Of a DNA stretch of 64,000 nucleotides, positions 8,990-19,839 are shown in pieces (position 1 is the first letter of the stretch; the number at the start of each line of letters is the position of its first letter). A program made the translations under genes and the position numbers. The DNA comes from Prorocentrum cordatum (Eukaryota; Sar; Dinophyceae; Prorocentrales; Prorocentraceae): contig CAUYUJ010001325.1 of assembly GCA_963575745.1 (NCBI GenBank), positions 234,902 through 298,901 on the forward strand. The letters are read 5' to 3'. Below the pieces are notes generated by a model that had not been told where the DNA came from, searched no databases, and was given only the letters and a program-made list of their open reading frames with translations.

Positions 8990-11490
8990 CAGAAGATTGG
9001 GACAGGGCCGATGCGAGGCGCGGCGGTGCCCCCTCTCGCGCGCCGCGCTGAGCGGCGCCGGGGCCGCCGCGGGGGCGGCCGCCCTGCCTCCCGTCGCGCG
9101 CTCTGCGATTCAATGCAGAATGGGCCAAGGTAGCCGCGCGGGCGGCGGCCCCGCCCCCGCGCGCGTTTCTTTCTTCGGGCGGAGCCTTTTCCAAGGCGGC
9201 ACTGCGCGCGGTGGCCCTGCCCCGCGCCCCGCGGCTCTCCAGTGGGGCCAGGCCAAGGTCGCCGCGCGCGCGGCGGCCCTCGCCGCCCCTCTCCCCAGCG
9301 CGCGGCATTGCATATGCAGAGTCGGTCAAGGCCGCCGCGCGTGCAGCGGCCCTGTCCCCCCCCCCCCGGGGAGCGCTCGTCAGTTCATATGTGACCAGGG
9401 CCGCCGCGCGCAGCAGAGACCCCCGCGCTTCGCGCAATGGCCGCCGCGGGCGCAGTAGCTTCAGCCGTCGCGCGCGGTTTTTTTTCGTCGCGGTAAGAAT
9501 GGCGAAGGGGCCGCCTCGCGCGTGGCCATGCGCGCGCGGAATTTTCTTATTCAAGATGGCCGAGGGGTCGCCGCGCGCTCGGCGGCCCCGCGGCTTCGCG
9601 CATGGCGTTTGCGCTGTTAGTGTTCAACATGATATGATGCTGCAGCTGTCGCCGCTCGCCGCGCCCCTGCCCCCTCGCGCATGGCGCTGTTTACTTGCAG
9701 GGCGCCCCCCAGTCCGAGCCGCGCCCTGCCCCCTCGCGCGCTGTGGCTCTGCCCCTTGGTACCAGCTTGTTCGCGCAGAGAGGGCCGGAGCCGCCGCGCG
9801 CGCTGCCCCGCGCAGGGCGCGCCAGGGCCGACGCGCGCGGCCGCCGTGCCTGCTCGGACATGACGTCCCCGCGACCGTGCCCATGCAGAGCTGGCCCGTT
9901 GACTCGGGCGATGTGTTCTCCTAAGCCGAGGTTGCCAGGGTCGCTGCGCGCGCGGTGGCCTTGCGCCCGCGCGCGTGGCGTTCTTTTCAAGCAGATTGGG
10001 CCGGGGCCGACGCGCGCGCGGCAGATCTGCGCCCTTGCGGACGTAGCTGTTCATTCATCAGGATTAGCCACGGGCGCTGCGCGCGCGGCGGCTCTGCCCC
10101 CTTGCCGCGCGTTGCGTTTTCTTCGCGCGCGTCGGCCAGAGCCGCCGCGCGCGCGACCGCCGCGCGCCCGCGATGTTTTTTCAACGCAGCACGGGCCAGG
10201 CCCGCCACGCCAGCGGCGGCCCCGCCCCTGCGCGCATGGGATTGCATTGCCGTGCAGAACTGGCAAGAGCCACCGCGAGCGCGGCGGCGCAGCTTCCTGA
10301 CGCGCTGCCGTGCTTTTAAACCCAGAATTGGCTGGGGCTGTCGCGCGGGCGACGGCTGTGCCCGTTCGCGCGCTCGGGCGTTCCATTCGGGAAGGAGTGC
10401 GTCCGCCGGCCCCGCGGCGACCTTCTCCGCCCCCTCGAGCATTGGGCTGGCCCGTTCAGAATGGACCAAGGCCGCCGCGCGAGCGGCCGCCTTGCCCTCT
10501 TCTCCCCCCCCCCGCCCTGCCCCATTGCGAGCGGCGGCGACGCTCTTGCGCGCGCGGTGTCCTGTCGCGCGCGATTGGCCAGGGGGCCGCGCGCGCGGCG
10601 GCCGCGCCCCCCCCCCCCCCACCCCTTCTGCTGCATGGCTCCTCCATGCATTCAAAATGAGCAGGGGGGCCGGGGTCGCGGCGGCCTGCCCGTCGCGCGC
10701 TGTGTTTCAGCTCGCAGAGTTGGGCAAGGCCGCGTGGGGCGCGGCGGCGGAGTCACCGCGCGAGTGGCGTGCTCTCCCTCAGAAGTGGCCACCGTCGTCG
10801 CGCGCCGCGGCCCTGCCGCTGCGCGCGTTGTGTTCCCCGCGCAGACCGGGCCAGCATTGTCGCGCGCTCGCTGGCCGCCGCAGCGGCGACGCCGCCCCCC
10901 GCGCATTGGGCGCGTCGGCCTCGCCCCTTCGCTATCTGAGCTTGCTTTGGTCGGAGTTGGCCACGGCGCCGCGCGAGCGGCTTCCCTGGCCCCCCGCGCG
11001 CGTTTCCGCATCCTGTTCGCGTGGGCAAGGGCCGCCGCGGCGGCGGCCCAGGCCCCTCGCGCGCGGCGTCGTTCCCTCCGCGATTCCCTTGAGCCGCCCC
11101 GCGCGCGGCGTTCCCGGCCCGCCGCGCGCTGCTTCTTGTCGCGCAGAATTGGGCAGCCTCCCTCCCACTCCGCGCAAATGCGTTATTCTCCGCGCGCGGT
11201 GGGCGGAGGCTTCCGAGCCCGCCGGTGCCTTGGCGCGTCGCGCATTTCATTTCGACGTGCCGAATCGGCCAAGGCCGTCGCGCGCGCGGCGCCCCGCCCC
11301 CTCGCGCATTGGTTCTCTCCCCCGCGCGGCCTCGGCCGGTGCCGCGGCGCGCGCGGCGGCCCGCCAGGTCATTTATCCATTGCGCGCGCGGCCCAGGGCC
11401 ATTGCGGCGTCCAGCGAGCCAGCTTCGCAAGCGCGGGGCAAGGGGCCCGGGGGCCGCCGCTCGCGCCCCCCCTTCCCCGCGCCCCGTCTC
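8990..11490 (+). repeat. About 70-bp CG satellite array, some 35 copies
   Basis: The core GCCGCCGCGCGCGCGGCGGC, itself a perfect palindrome, recurs every 60-75 bp (for example near 9129, 9258, 9331, 9571, 9945, 10008, 10140, 10471, 10586 and 11275), preceded by TTGGGCCAAG-like and followed by CCTGCCCCCTCGCGCGTGGC then T-rich sequence. Copies are diverged. Long open frames (up to 522 and 470 codons on plus) come from the near absence of TA dinucleotides and have no domain support. Confidence 0.9.
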
Positions 11491-11519
11491 TGGACGCTGG
11501 TGCCTGCATTCTCGTTTCC

Positions 11520-11954
11520 TTAAAGCATATTAGTTTGCTCTCCAGGGTTTCTCATCGTATCGTTATGTGTTCTCTCTGGGCCCTTTGCAGGATCCGCATC
11601 TTTCCCATTGGCTCTCCCGCAGAGCCCTTGCCTGCTCTCCTTCGCCAACCGAATGTTCATTACTTCGATTTCGTTGACCCCGCCCGAGATCTGTATATTT
11701 CCTGCGTGAGCGTGGCACGGAATCCCCATCCTATCTATCAGTGCCCATTGCAAAACATCGTATTGCCTCGCCGAGGGGTCAGTGCACTGCGACGCGGGAA
11801 GTGCCGTCAGTGCAGCTCCTGGCGTCGCGGCAAATTCCTTGCCGAGGCAAGCACGCCGCGCAATTTGATTTGAAATCTGCCCTAAAACTGCCTCGCGCGG
11901 ACAGCAATGCCCCCTTTGCTCGCGGGAAAGATGCGGACCCCCCGGGACTTACAA
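11520..11954. other. Moderate-complexity spacer between satellite and purine array
   Basis: Composition becomes ordinary here. A frame open from the satellite continues to 11873 on the plus strand, but its last 120 residues match no family I recognise. Confidence 0.35.
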
Positions 11955-12960
11955 ATGATGTTGATGAGGATGAAGAAGAAGTGGAGGTAGAGATGGAGGA
12001 GGAGGAGGAGGAGCAGGACAGGACGACTCGGATAAGAGTAAAGTAGGGAAAGACGAGGAGGGAGAAGGCCTGACGACATTTGAGGAGTTTGTGCAATGGA
12101 AGCACGGGCAGGGTGATGAAGAGGAGGATGGAGGAAGAGGATGGATGAGCAGAGCAAGAGCTCCAACAGGGAATGGGAGCAGCGGGAATACAATGAGGAC
12201 GACGCCGAACATGCCGTCGACGATGACGAGGGATGGTTGGGGGATTGCCAAGGGACGAGAGGACGGGCGGAGAAGAGGCGTGGAGGAATGGAGGGGAGGA
12301 GGGAGGGGGAGGCAGTGAAGGATATAGAGGAAACCAGGGAGGATGGGTCAGAGGAAGAGGAGGCGGAAGAGGAGACACAACTACAAGGAGAAGGGTTAAA
12401 GATGATATGGTCGTGATGATGATGTTGACGTTGATGCTTATGTTGTTGTTGTTGCTGGTAATGATTGTGCGGATGGTGATGATGATGAGGGTGATGATGC
12501 TGATGATGAGGATGTTGTTGGTGATGGTGATGATGGTGACGATGACGATGGTCATGATGATGATGGTGGTGGTGGGGGGGGGGGGATGAGGATGAGGATG
12601 AGGATAAGGATGATGATGACGAGGAGGGGCGAGGAGGGGGAGGAGGCAGAGGAGGAGGAGGAGGACGACGACGAGGACAGGGGACAATCAACAAGCAGGA
12701 AAAGGCGCAGGGAAAGGCGCAGGGAAAGGCGCATGAAAAAGGGAAGAGAAGGAGGAGGAAGAGGAGGAGGAGGAGGAGGAGGACGAGGAGGAATATAAGG
12801 ACGAAAACGAAAGGATATGGATGATGAGGAGGAAGGGGAGGAGGAGGAAGACGAGGAGGAGGAGGAGGAGGAAGAGGAGGAAAAGAAGGAAAAGGAGGAG
12901 GACTAGGAGGAGGGGGCCCGGAGGAGAAGGAGGAAGAGGAGGAAGTGGGGGAAGAGGGGG
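11955..12960 (+). repeat. Purine-rich block, GGA/GAT/GAA repeats
   Basis: About 1 kb in which the plus strand is almost only G and A, with an internal TGATGATG/GTTGTTG section at 12410-12570. The minus strand is correspondingly a polypyrimidine tract. All frames through it are low-complexity (Glu/Arg/Gly or Ser/Pro/Leu). Confidence 0.9.
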
Positions 12961-12964
12961 AACG

Positions 12965-13230
12965 AACGAACGAAGCAGCCATACGCCAAATGCGCGTTGG
13001 CAAAGAAAGATAGGGCGACATGCCAAAAACGTGCAGCAGCAGACGATGATACGCCAAACGCGATTCCAAAGGGCCAGGTTGCGTCAAATGCCCGCCGAGA
13101 GCGCGCAAGGAGGGGGAAGACGACGACGAAGGGCAAACGATTACACGCCAAAGGCGTGCCCAAGTGGCCGGACGCGCCGAATGCGCGCCGCGAGGGCGAG
13201 GGGGGGGAGGAGGAAGATGATGAATCATGT
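12965..13230 (+). repeat. Diverged tandem repeat, about 110-bp unit
   Basis: TACGCCAAATGCGCG, ACGCCAAACGCGATTCCAA, GCGTCAAATGCCCGCCGAGA and CACGCCAAAGGCGTGCCCAA then GCCGAATGCGCGCCGCGAGG mark successive units. About two and a half copies; 13231-13479 downstream holds nothing recognisable. Confidence 0.5.
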
Positions 13231-13479
13231 GTGTTATTTGCCAAGACGCACAAGCCATGCAATGCATATCATAAGTATTCGTCTTCTCGACACTCAGTTG
13301 GCCTGGAACGTTTGATGCTGAAGTTGTGATAGTTGCTCTTGTCTCGGACCGTGTCCATGAAGGTTCCCGAGTAAGGGAAACAATAAGAAACAAGTAATAA
13401 CAATTCTGCTGCCCATTCTCATTTTGGTTTCCCCCGCGCACGTTTGTAAGTCAGCGTAACGGGCATGAGACTATCCCGT

Positions 13480-13835
13480 TGAAGCGTTGCCGCACGTAGC
13501 GCGTGAATCAGTGAATGTTAGGGCCCCGGCCAATCTTCCCAAATAGCTGAAGTTGTTGATGCAACATTTGCGATGTGTAAGGTAGCTGTTGGCTACTTTC
13601 CAGAACGGTTTTGTTTGATACTTTAGAAATGAAGGAATGGGGGAATATCCAATATTTTCCTGAGGCAGTTCGCTTGGAAGCTGTCCAATCGTCGTTTTTC
13701 TGATTTGTTGAACCATGCCGAACTGAAGGAATACATGACTTTGTTTGTGACCATCGCCTGGTCGATTCTAAATTTCATGTTGACGCTGATTGAAGTGTTC
13801 TTCCATATTTTCGTATATCTACAGAGCTCCCCCAA
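13480..13835 (-). pseudogene. LINE-2 C-terminal region
   Basis: The frame from 13835 includes RIDQAMVTNKVMYSFSSAWF and RRLDSFQANCLRKILDIPPF; 'L..FQ...LRKILgI' is a common block after the reverse transcriptase in LINEs. A second frame (13471-13716) continues with no recognised motif. The 3' end is not defined. Confidence 0.65.
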
Positions 13836-14445
13836 GCTGGCCCCAGTCGTTTGTTTAATTCTGCATGTATGTCTCCAGTATTGTTGATTGTAGCCCCGAG
13901 GTGCACCAAATTGTATTTTGCCTGTGTTTCTTCCCCGCGAGGCGTATATATATATATATATATATATATGTAAATCTTGTCGTTTACGTAAACAAATTGA
14001 AATTTATCCCAGTGCAGTTCCATGCCAACTCGCCCATCAGTTGTTGCGACCGCATCCAAGAAATGCTGGGCATCGCGCTGATGTCTGTTATGCATCATCG
14101 TATCGTCTGCGTACAACAGAACTGATAAGTTACCATTTTGAAGTGACGTCTTTGATTGTTTGCTAAGGAGCCCAACCGCATCGTGCATCATCACTGTCAT
14201 CACCATTATGAACAAGAGCGGTGACAAAGGCACCCCTGTGCGATGCCAGAATTTTGCGGCCTCTCTCTTGATTTCTGCCCACAATCTGCGACGCATAATT
14301 TCCTGTTAGTAGATGTGGTTTTGAGAATTGCCAAGAGACGCGTTGGAATGCCGAACCTTCCAAGGGCTGTGAGCATCGCTTCCACGCTAATTGAATCAAA
14401 CGCCTATTTCCAATCCAGCGCGACGAATGTTGAACCAGAATTGTT
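13775..14445 (-). pseudogene. LINE-2 reverse transcriptase palm (motifs A to D)
   Basis: Motif A reads FVALDWKQAFDSIS in one frame at about 14400-14440. Motif B (WHRTGVPLSPLLFIMVM) and motif C (VLLYADDTMM, with both catalytic Asp of YADD present) follow in the frame 13775-14296. Then come MELHWDKFQFVYV and VHLGATINNTGDIHAELNKR, the thumb-side block typical of these elements. The frame is interrupted by a TA microsatellite that encodes an Ile-Tyr run. Catalytic residues survive but the frame does not, so no active enzyme is expected. Confidence 0.85.
13944..13970. repeat. (TA)n microsatellite inside LINE-2
   Basis: About 13 TA units between the motif-D block and the C-terminal block of LINE-2. 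It interrupts the reverse transcriptase reading frame and so arose after, or along with, decay of the element. Confidence 0.9.
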
Positions 14446-14469
14446 CCCTATATTGCGGAATTATATGCG

Positions 14470-14733
14470 TCATCGTACCACATGTATGGCAGTTGCTGTG
14501 CCGCGCCCCTTGCAGAAGCCAAACTGCGTTGCATCGAGCCGGCCTTCAGCACCAGCATCTTGCAATCGCTTTAAGAGTAAACTTGCCACCATTTTGTACG
14601 CCACGCAAAGTATGCGGATTGGTCTGTAGTTGTCGCAGATGTGCACAGGCCCTTTGTTTTCATAGATTGTGCTTACCAGTGAGCGCCGCCAAGCTTGAGG
14701 AACAGCTTCTTCGGACCAGCATGCGTTGCGCAA
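14470..14733 (-). pseudogene. LINE-2 reverse transcriptase fingers region
   Basis: Contains WRRSLVSTIYENKGP, DNYRPIRILCVAYKM then LLLKRL, and TQFGFCKGRGTATAIHVVR. These are the canonical blocks 'KG', 'NYRPI', 'L..R.....QFGFR.GRGT.dAi' of LINE reverse transcriptases. The frame ends at a TGA directly after HVVR, where an intact copy would continue to motif A. Confidence 0.85.
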
Positions 14734-14754
14734 CGTCGTAAGCCATTCTACACC

Positions 14755-15100
14755 TCAGGGTGTTTGTGCCACTGCTTTCCAGCATTCTGTTGGAATGCCC
14801 TCCGCTCCAGCAGCTTTGCGCCAGTTGAGTTTTTGAATCACTTTCCCAACCTCGTGCGTTGTGAATGCAGCTTCGGAAGCTGGCAATGTAGGCCCCAGAA
14901 GGTCTGTCGGTAGTAGTTGTGCTGGTCGTGCTCTCCATTGCACTTTTTCCAGAAACTCAACCATCGTGTCTGCCCGTTCGGAGCTTTCCACCTCCCCCGC
15001 CAAATGTTGCAGGCGTCCTTGTTTGCGTGGGCGTGCTCGGCAACGAGCGCGCATGGCATCCCAATTCCCATGTTCAAGATGCCTTTTTTCCATCCAAGGT
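14755..15100 (-). pseudogene. LINE-2 reverse transcriptase N-terminal region
   Basis: The minus frame ends with THEVGKVIQKLNWRKAAGAE then GIPTECWKAV, the block (K-A-x-G-x-D/E-G-I-P) that precedes the reverse transcriptase palm in LINE elements. Before it comes a basic linker (RARCRARPRKQGRLQ). It continues in the next frame at 14733, so a frameshift lies between them. Confidence 0.75.
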
Positions 15101-15186
15101 GCTTTATCTTGTTTGCATGATATTAGTACCTGTTTGCGTAGACGTTTCTCCTCTTGAGTGTTCTTCGCTTGTCGGGCCTTATTCCT

Positions 15187-15600
15187 TTAACCTATCACAT
15201 CCAATGTCCGTTGACTAATCCACAGCTTCTTTTTTTCCGCTGAAGTTGATGGGAGCACAGCGGTAGCAGCTTGAGCCGCTTGCACCCCTAGGTCCCGCAG
15301 ATGTTCTACCGTTCGTTTTGGGGCGTCACTGAACAATTTCGCACTTTTTCCAACAACCTTTCTGCGCAGAGTAGTCGTAACCTGTCGTCCCGGAGAGCTT
15401 CGCGCGCGACGCTTGTATGTTGTCGTTCGCGAGGCGTTTTCAATTTGCATACCAAGGTGCAGGCGACGAGGTAATGGTCTGTGGCCAATGGTATTTGTCG
15501 ATGGCTCTTCATGTATTGTATGTGTGATAATACCGCAGCGTCGCTAAGAAACTCGTTTAACATGTTGTATTGGTTTTCCGTGATTTCCCCCATAAGATTC
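15187..15600 (-). pseudogene. LINE-2 endonuclease C-terminus and linker
   Basis: The minus-strand frame opening near 15593 contains HIQYMKSHRQIPLATDHYLV. The TDHYLV segment corresponds to the S/T-D-H motif that ends exonuclease/endonuclease/phosphatase (EEP) domains, here with Thr for Ser. The following basic linker (frame 15187-15450, rich in Arg, Lys and Gln) lies in another phase. The N-terminal two thirds of the EEP domain is missing; upstream is a GGA array. Confidence 0.65.
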
Positions 15601-15644
15601 GCGCCAGGTTCACTGAATGTGATATTATCTTCAAATGGTTGGCA

Positions 15645-16235
15645 GGAAGAGGAGGAGGAGGAGGAGGAGGAGGAGGAGGAGGGGGAGGAGGAGGAGGAGG
15701 AATCATAGTAACACTATTGGCGGAGGAGGAAGAGGAGGATGGAGCAGGAGAAGGAGAAGGAAAAGTATCGAGGAGGAGGAGGACGAGGAGGTGGAGGAGG
15801 AGGAGGACAATGATCGTGGATAGCAGTGGCTGTTTTCCATTTGGGGGTCTTTTGCGGCCTCCGGAGACCATCCAAGACCTGATACCACCAGGCTTGGAAA
15901 ATCGGGAACGGGAAGGGCAAGAGGACTGGAGGTAAGACTGAACGGAGGACGGTGGATGTCTCATGGGGTAGGAGGATGAGGAGAAAGAGAGAGAGGGAGA
16001 GAGAAACAAGAGAGAGAGAGGGAGAGAGAGAGAGAGAGCAACAATAAAGAGAGAGACATCGGGGATACAACATACAAGATAGAGAGAGAGGGAGAGGACG
16101 GAGGAGACGGGACAGAGGAGGCGGAGGAGGAGGTGGTGCGAATACGGGAGAGGAGGGACGGCAGGAGGACGGGGGGAGGAGGGACCGCACCGGGAGGCGA
16201 GGCGAGGCGAGGAGAGGAGGGACTGCAGGAACTGG
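15645..16235 (+). repeat. GGA array followed by (GA)n-rich array
   Basis: (GGA)n at 15645-15810, a short ordinary spacer at 15820-15945, then GA/GAGG-rich sequence at 15980-16235 with AGAGAGAGGGAGAGAGA runs. No gene. Confidence 0.9.
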
Positions 16236-16242
16236 GCGAAGA

Positions 16243-16412
16243 GAACTATTCACCAGCCTCGAACTTATCCCCATGCCTGAGATTGACACGCCGAAAGGCG
16301 ATGCCAATCTTAGGGATGCGCCCTCAAAAACTGAGGGAATCCCTGAGATTGGCATCGTGATGGGGCGATGCCCAGCATAGGGATAGGGATATGTTCCAGG
16401 CTGGTAAACTAT
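16243..16412. mobile_element. Fold-back element, about 80-bp arms
   Basis: The left arm CACCAGCCTCGAACTTATCC and GATGCCAATCTTAGGGATGC is matched by the reverse complement of the right arm (ACCAGCCTGGAACATATCCC; GATGCCAATCTCAGGGATTC). Arms are roughly 75-80% complementary by eye and the loop, CCTCAAAAACTGAGG, is itself a small hairpin. No coding capacity; only one copy seen in this window. Confidence 0.7.
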
Positions 16413-16545
16413 ACACGTGCGCCGATCCTGGCAAGGCCCATCCTTGACCCAGGATCGGTGCATATACCTTTCTGGCCAAGATAGAGGGCGTATGCACCGA
16501 TCCTGGGCTCAGGATGGGCCTGGCCAGAGTCGGTGTATGTGCATT
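16405..16545. mobile_element. Palindromic element P, copy 1
   Basis: The left arm ACTATACACGTGCGCCGATC, CTTGACCCAGGATCGGTGCA pairs with the right arm GTATGCACCGATCCTGGGCT ... GAGTCGGTGTATGT. Each arm also contains CCGATCCTGG and CCAGGATCGG, so it is an inverted repeat of inverted repeats. A second, better-preserved copy is at 56775-56937. This copy directly abuts the fold-back element at 16243. Confidence 0.8.
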
Positions 16546-17394
16546 GTTCTCTTTCCTCTAAGGAGGAGGGACGGCAGCAGTTGGAGCAGAGAGAGCTGGA
16601 GCGGGGGGTGGCCGCCGCCTCGCTCTCGCTCCGGCCGTGCGTGGGCCTTCGCTTCCTCCCGCCCCTCTTCCCTGCCTCCTCCTCCTCCTCCTCCACGTCC
16701 CCCCTGCTGTCCAGGCCTCTCCCTCCCTCCACCTCCCACCAGGTCCCTTCCGCTTCCCCTGCCCTCCCCCTCCGACCTGCCTCCGCCTCCCCATCCGCTC
16801 GTCCTCTTTCCTCCCCCCCCTCTTCCCCCGACGACGACCCTTAGAGAAGCGTCCGGGGCCCCCAGAGCTCCCAGTTGGCCTCCGGAGATCCTTGCAGGCC
16901 CGCCCAGGAGGCCCCCCCTGAGAGGCGCACAAGAGGACCGCAAACATCGACGTGCCTCGATTCGATCCTCGACCCTCGACCTACGGCGGCGACGACGGCG
17001 GCGGTGACGGCATGGGCGGCGGCGGCGCCGCCCGCAGGCGAGCCCTGACGTTGTGGCCCAGGGGATTTTTCAGGATTGTCCGCCCGCTGCCCCGCGCGCG
17101 CTCCGCCGCTCCCCCCTCGGGGTCGTCGTCGTCCGTCGTCTGCATCGCCGTCGGTCGTCGTCGTCGGTCGTCGTCATCGTCGTTGTCGTCGCGGGTCGTC
17201 GGTCGTCGTCGTCGTTGTCGTCTGTGTCGCCGTTGCTGGCCGAGGCTCGATGACCGGGGCCTTTGGGGCGCTGCTGGCTCGTTCTTTGCCATCCTCGAGC
17301 CTCGAAGACCGCGTGGGACCCCCGAAGACCGCCAGAGGTTGTCGGCGTCGTCGCCGTCGTCCCTTGCACCCGCACGCGCAGGAGCGCGGGTGGG
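16546..17394. other. Pyrimidine-rich then CGN-rich intergenic
   Basis: 16640-16840 is C/T-rich on plus; 17100-17250 is a GTCGTCGTC trinucleotide block. Open frames on both strands are low-complexity. No recognised gene. Confidence 0.5.
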
Positions 17395-17990
17395 GTGGAG
17401 GAGGGGGGAAGAGTAGCGGGGGAAGGGGGGAGGGGGGGAGAGGGAAGAGCAGGTGGGGGGAAGGGGGGGAGGGGGGAGAGGGAGGCGTGAGGAAGCGGGG
17501 TGGAGGAGGGGGGTCGGGGGCGAGAGTAGGTGGGGGGGAGGGGGGGAGGGGGTGGAGGAGAGAGGAGGATGAGAAGGAGGAAGGGCAGAGCGGGTGCAGG
17601 ATGGAGGGACAGGAGCGGGGGGGCGGAGGAGGAGGAGGAGGAGGAGGAGGAGGAGGAGGGAGAAGAGGGGGAGGAGGAGGAGGAGGAGGAGAGGAGGAGG
17701 AGGAGGAGAAGAGGAGGAGAAGAGAGGAGGAGGAGGAGAGGGAGGAGGAGGAGGAGAGGAGGAGGAGGAGGAGGAGGAGGAGGAAGAGGGGAGGAGAAGA
17801 GGAGATGAGGAGGAGGAGAAGGAGGAAGAGGAGGAGGAGGAGGAGGAGAATGATAAGGAGAAGGAGGAGGGAGAAGAACAGGTGGAGACGCAGGTGGAAC
17901 AGGGGGAGCAGAAGGAACATGAAGGTGGATGAGATGTGGGAAGACGAGGGTGGCATAGGTGGAGGAGGAGGAGGAGGAGGAGGAGGGGGA
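17395..17990 (+). repeat. GGGGA/GGA purine array
   Basis: About 600 bp of nearly pure purine on plus: GGGGGGAGGG-type at 17395-17560 and (GGA)n with AAG interruptions at 17620-17870, continuing to 17990. Frames through it encode Glu/Gly/Arg or Ser/Pro/Leu runs only. Confidence 0.95.
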
Positions 17991-18249
17991 GCAGTGCAAA
18001 GCCAAAACTCATCAACGATGATGGATGCAATCAACCAATTCTCCGAGGTCCCTCTTCATAGGTCCCAACAAAGGTGTAGCTTCATTGCGCGAAGTGTTCA
18101 ACCATGCCAAAGCACCATTCTTTGGAGTTCGTGCCACAACACCGTTCATGGGACTTTAACGCTGCAAATCAACGTGGCCCATGCGTCCTGACACACCCAA
18201 TTCGTGCCACAACACCATACCTAGGATGTCAACGACAAGAATCGTTGAA

Positions 18250-18715
18250 ACTGATAGAGACTCTTCAGGCGTATGTGCGCGGCGCGAAAGCGAGAACCAC
18301 ACTTTGAAAAGGAACCACCCTCACCCGCGAAACTGTCTGCACACGTTTAAGACGAATGCGCGTGGCGCCCAAGCGAGAGCCATATTTGGAAACGACCCGC
18401 CTTCCATCCATGAATCCATGAGACTCCTGCAAACGGTACGACGAATGTGCGCATCGATAAGGCGAGAGCCGCATTTCTAAAACGGCACTTCCTCCGTCCG
18501 TGAAGTTATTGCAAACGTTTCAGACGAATTGCGCGGCGCTGAGGCGAGAGCCACATCACCAAAGCGGCCTACCCTCCATCCGTGCAGCCCTTACACACTT
18601 TCAAGACGAATGTGCGCTGCACTATGGCGAGAGCAATCTTTTGAGAACGGCCCGCCCTCCATCCGTGAAGCTGCCACACAGTCTCAGCTTCAGGATCCTA
18701 AGCAAGGGCTCCCTC
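18250..18715 (+). repeat. 83-bp tandem repeat, five to six copies
   Basis: Units share CAAACGTTTCAGACGAATGT, GCGAGAGCCACATTT and AACGGCCCGCCCTCCATCCG then TGAAGC, with starts near 18255, 18337, 18425, 18505, 18590 and a partial near 18675. The spacing of about 80-88 bp shifts the frame, so open frames here are not genes. The short stretch 17991-18249 before it repeats TTCGTGCCACAACACC twice. Confidence 0.85.
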
Positions 18716-18862
18716 GAGGGCGCGAAGTTATTCGCGCTTCGCGGTCCTCGTTCCTTCTCCTTCTCCTCCTCGTCCTCCTATTCTCCCTTTGGGAGGGCGG
18801 CGCGAGAGCGCGAAGTTATTCGCGCTTCGCGCTTCGCGCAGCGCGAAGCGCGAAGCTGGGAG
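18716..18862. repeat. Duplicated GCGCGAAGTTATTCGCGCTT hairpin
   Basis: GCGCGAAGTTATTCGCGCTT occurs at about 18719 and 18812, separated by a TCC/CTC tract. The second copy continues into CGCGCTTCGCGCAGCGCGAA, forming a long GC-rich hairpin. Confidence 0.8.
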
Positions 18863-19839
18863 CCCTGGCTAAGTGGTGAGGAAGTCTCGAGCGACACGTC
18901 CGGCCCGGCCTTCCGACCCGTCTCGAGGTGCGATGGGGATCGTTCTGGGCCAGGAACTTGCCAGAGTCAGCAGGGAGGCCACAAGAGGGACCCTACACCT
19001 TAGGCGATGCTTAAGAAAACCTAAGTCTTCGTCCAGAGTCTCGATTACTCTTAACTTTTCAATGTAAATCCCAAGATTTTGATAGAAGTTCTGGGTTTTT
19101 ATTCAATTTCTGAGACTATGAATTTCTTAACCCATGATTTCTAAAGCATTTTGCAGGGTGTAGATGGCCTCCGGGGCAATTACAGGATGGCTCACAGGTG
19201 AGCCGCAAGTTAGGCCAACTGAGCAAGAAGAGAGTCAGGTACGTGCTGGGATTGCCCATCATGGACAGCAGCACGACCACCACTCCCTTTCGACAAGGAC
19301 TCTTCTCCGCACTGGGAGCATGCCCAATGCCTGCGTTTGTCAAATCCTCAGTGGATACACTTCGAGCAGAAACTGCATCCTCCTTTGCGGCTCCGATTGT
19401 TGGCAGAGCTCTTATAGCACCATGGGGGTACGATGCTTCCACACCATGCCTGGCACAATGTACTGCTCCCAAAGGAGCTCACAACTAAGCTGACACCAAC
19501 CTGGGCGAACAGACTGTGGGCGGGCAGGTCGGGAGGTGGATCACAATGAGCCTGGATCCTCTGTGGTCTGGCATCGGATCACAGGGATCCACTTGCCCGT
19601 TGGAGAACAAAGCATTTTGAGCCTGATTGGCAACGGGATGTGGTGGAGGAAAAGGGGGAATCAGGAGGACGGAGAAGTAGGACGAAGGAGCAACAGAGGT
19701 TGGATCTCACATGGTATTGTCCAGCCGGACCAGCGGATTTTGATGTCTCGCGTTTCGCACCGTTTTGTCGTTCTGTGCGGTGTGCCAGCGCGGTCCCTAG
19801 CACCGCCTTCTCGATGTCGTTGTTTGTATTCCTGCATCC
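18863..19839. other. Lower-GC unique region, possible exon or decayed element
   Basis: Composition and complexity are closer to coding DNA than most of the window. Plus frame 19198-19488 (97 codons, residues include RVRYVLGLPIMDSSTTTT) and neighbouring frames carry no domain I recognise, and no splice-site pair stands out. It could be a decayed transposon, an exon of a host gene, or neither. Confidence 0.25.

Larger units (their letters stand above)
13480..15640 (-). mobile_element. Decayed non-LTR retrotransposon (LINE-2)
   Basis: A minus-strand element read from about 15600 down to about 13480. In order it shows the end of an endonuclease domain, a linker, a reverse transcriptase with recognisable motifs, and a C-terminal tail. 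The reading frame is broken by several frameshifts and at least one stop, so it is a dead copy. No relict spliced leader or poly-A tail is evident, and the 5' end is bounded by a GGA microsatellite. Family-level identification (endonuclease/reverse-transcriptase LINE) is firm; the clade cannot be assigned by eye. Confidence 0.85.

Noticed and set aside
9955-11523. 522-codon plus-strand frame and overlapping 470-codon frame
   Set aside because: They run through the 70-bp CG satellite, where stop codons are nearly absent in all phases; repeat period is not a multiple of three.
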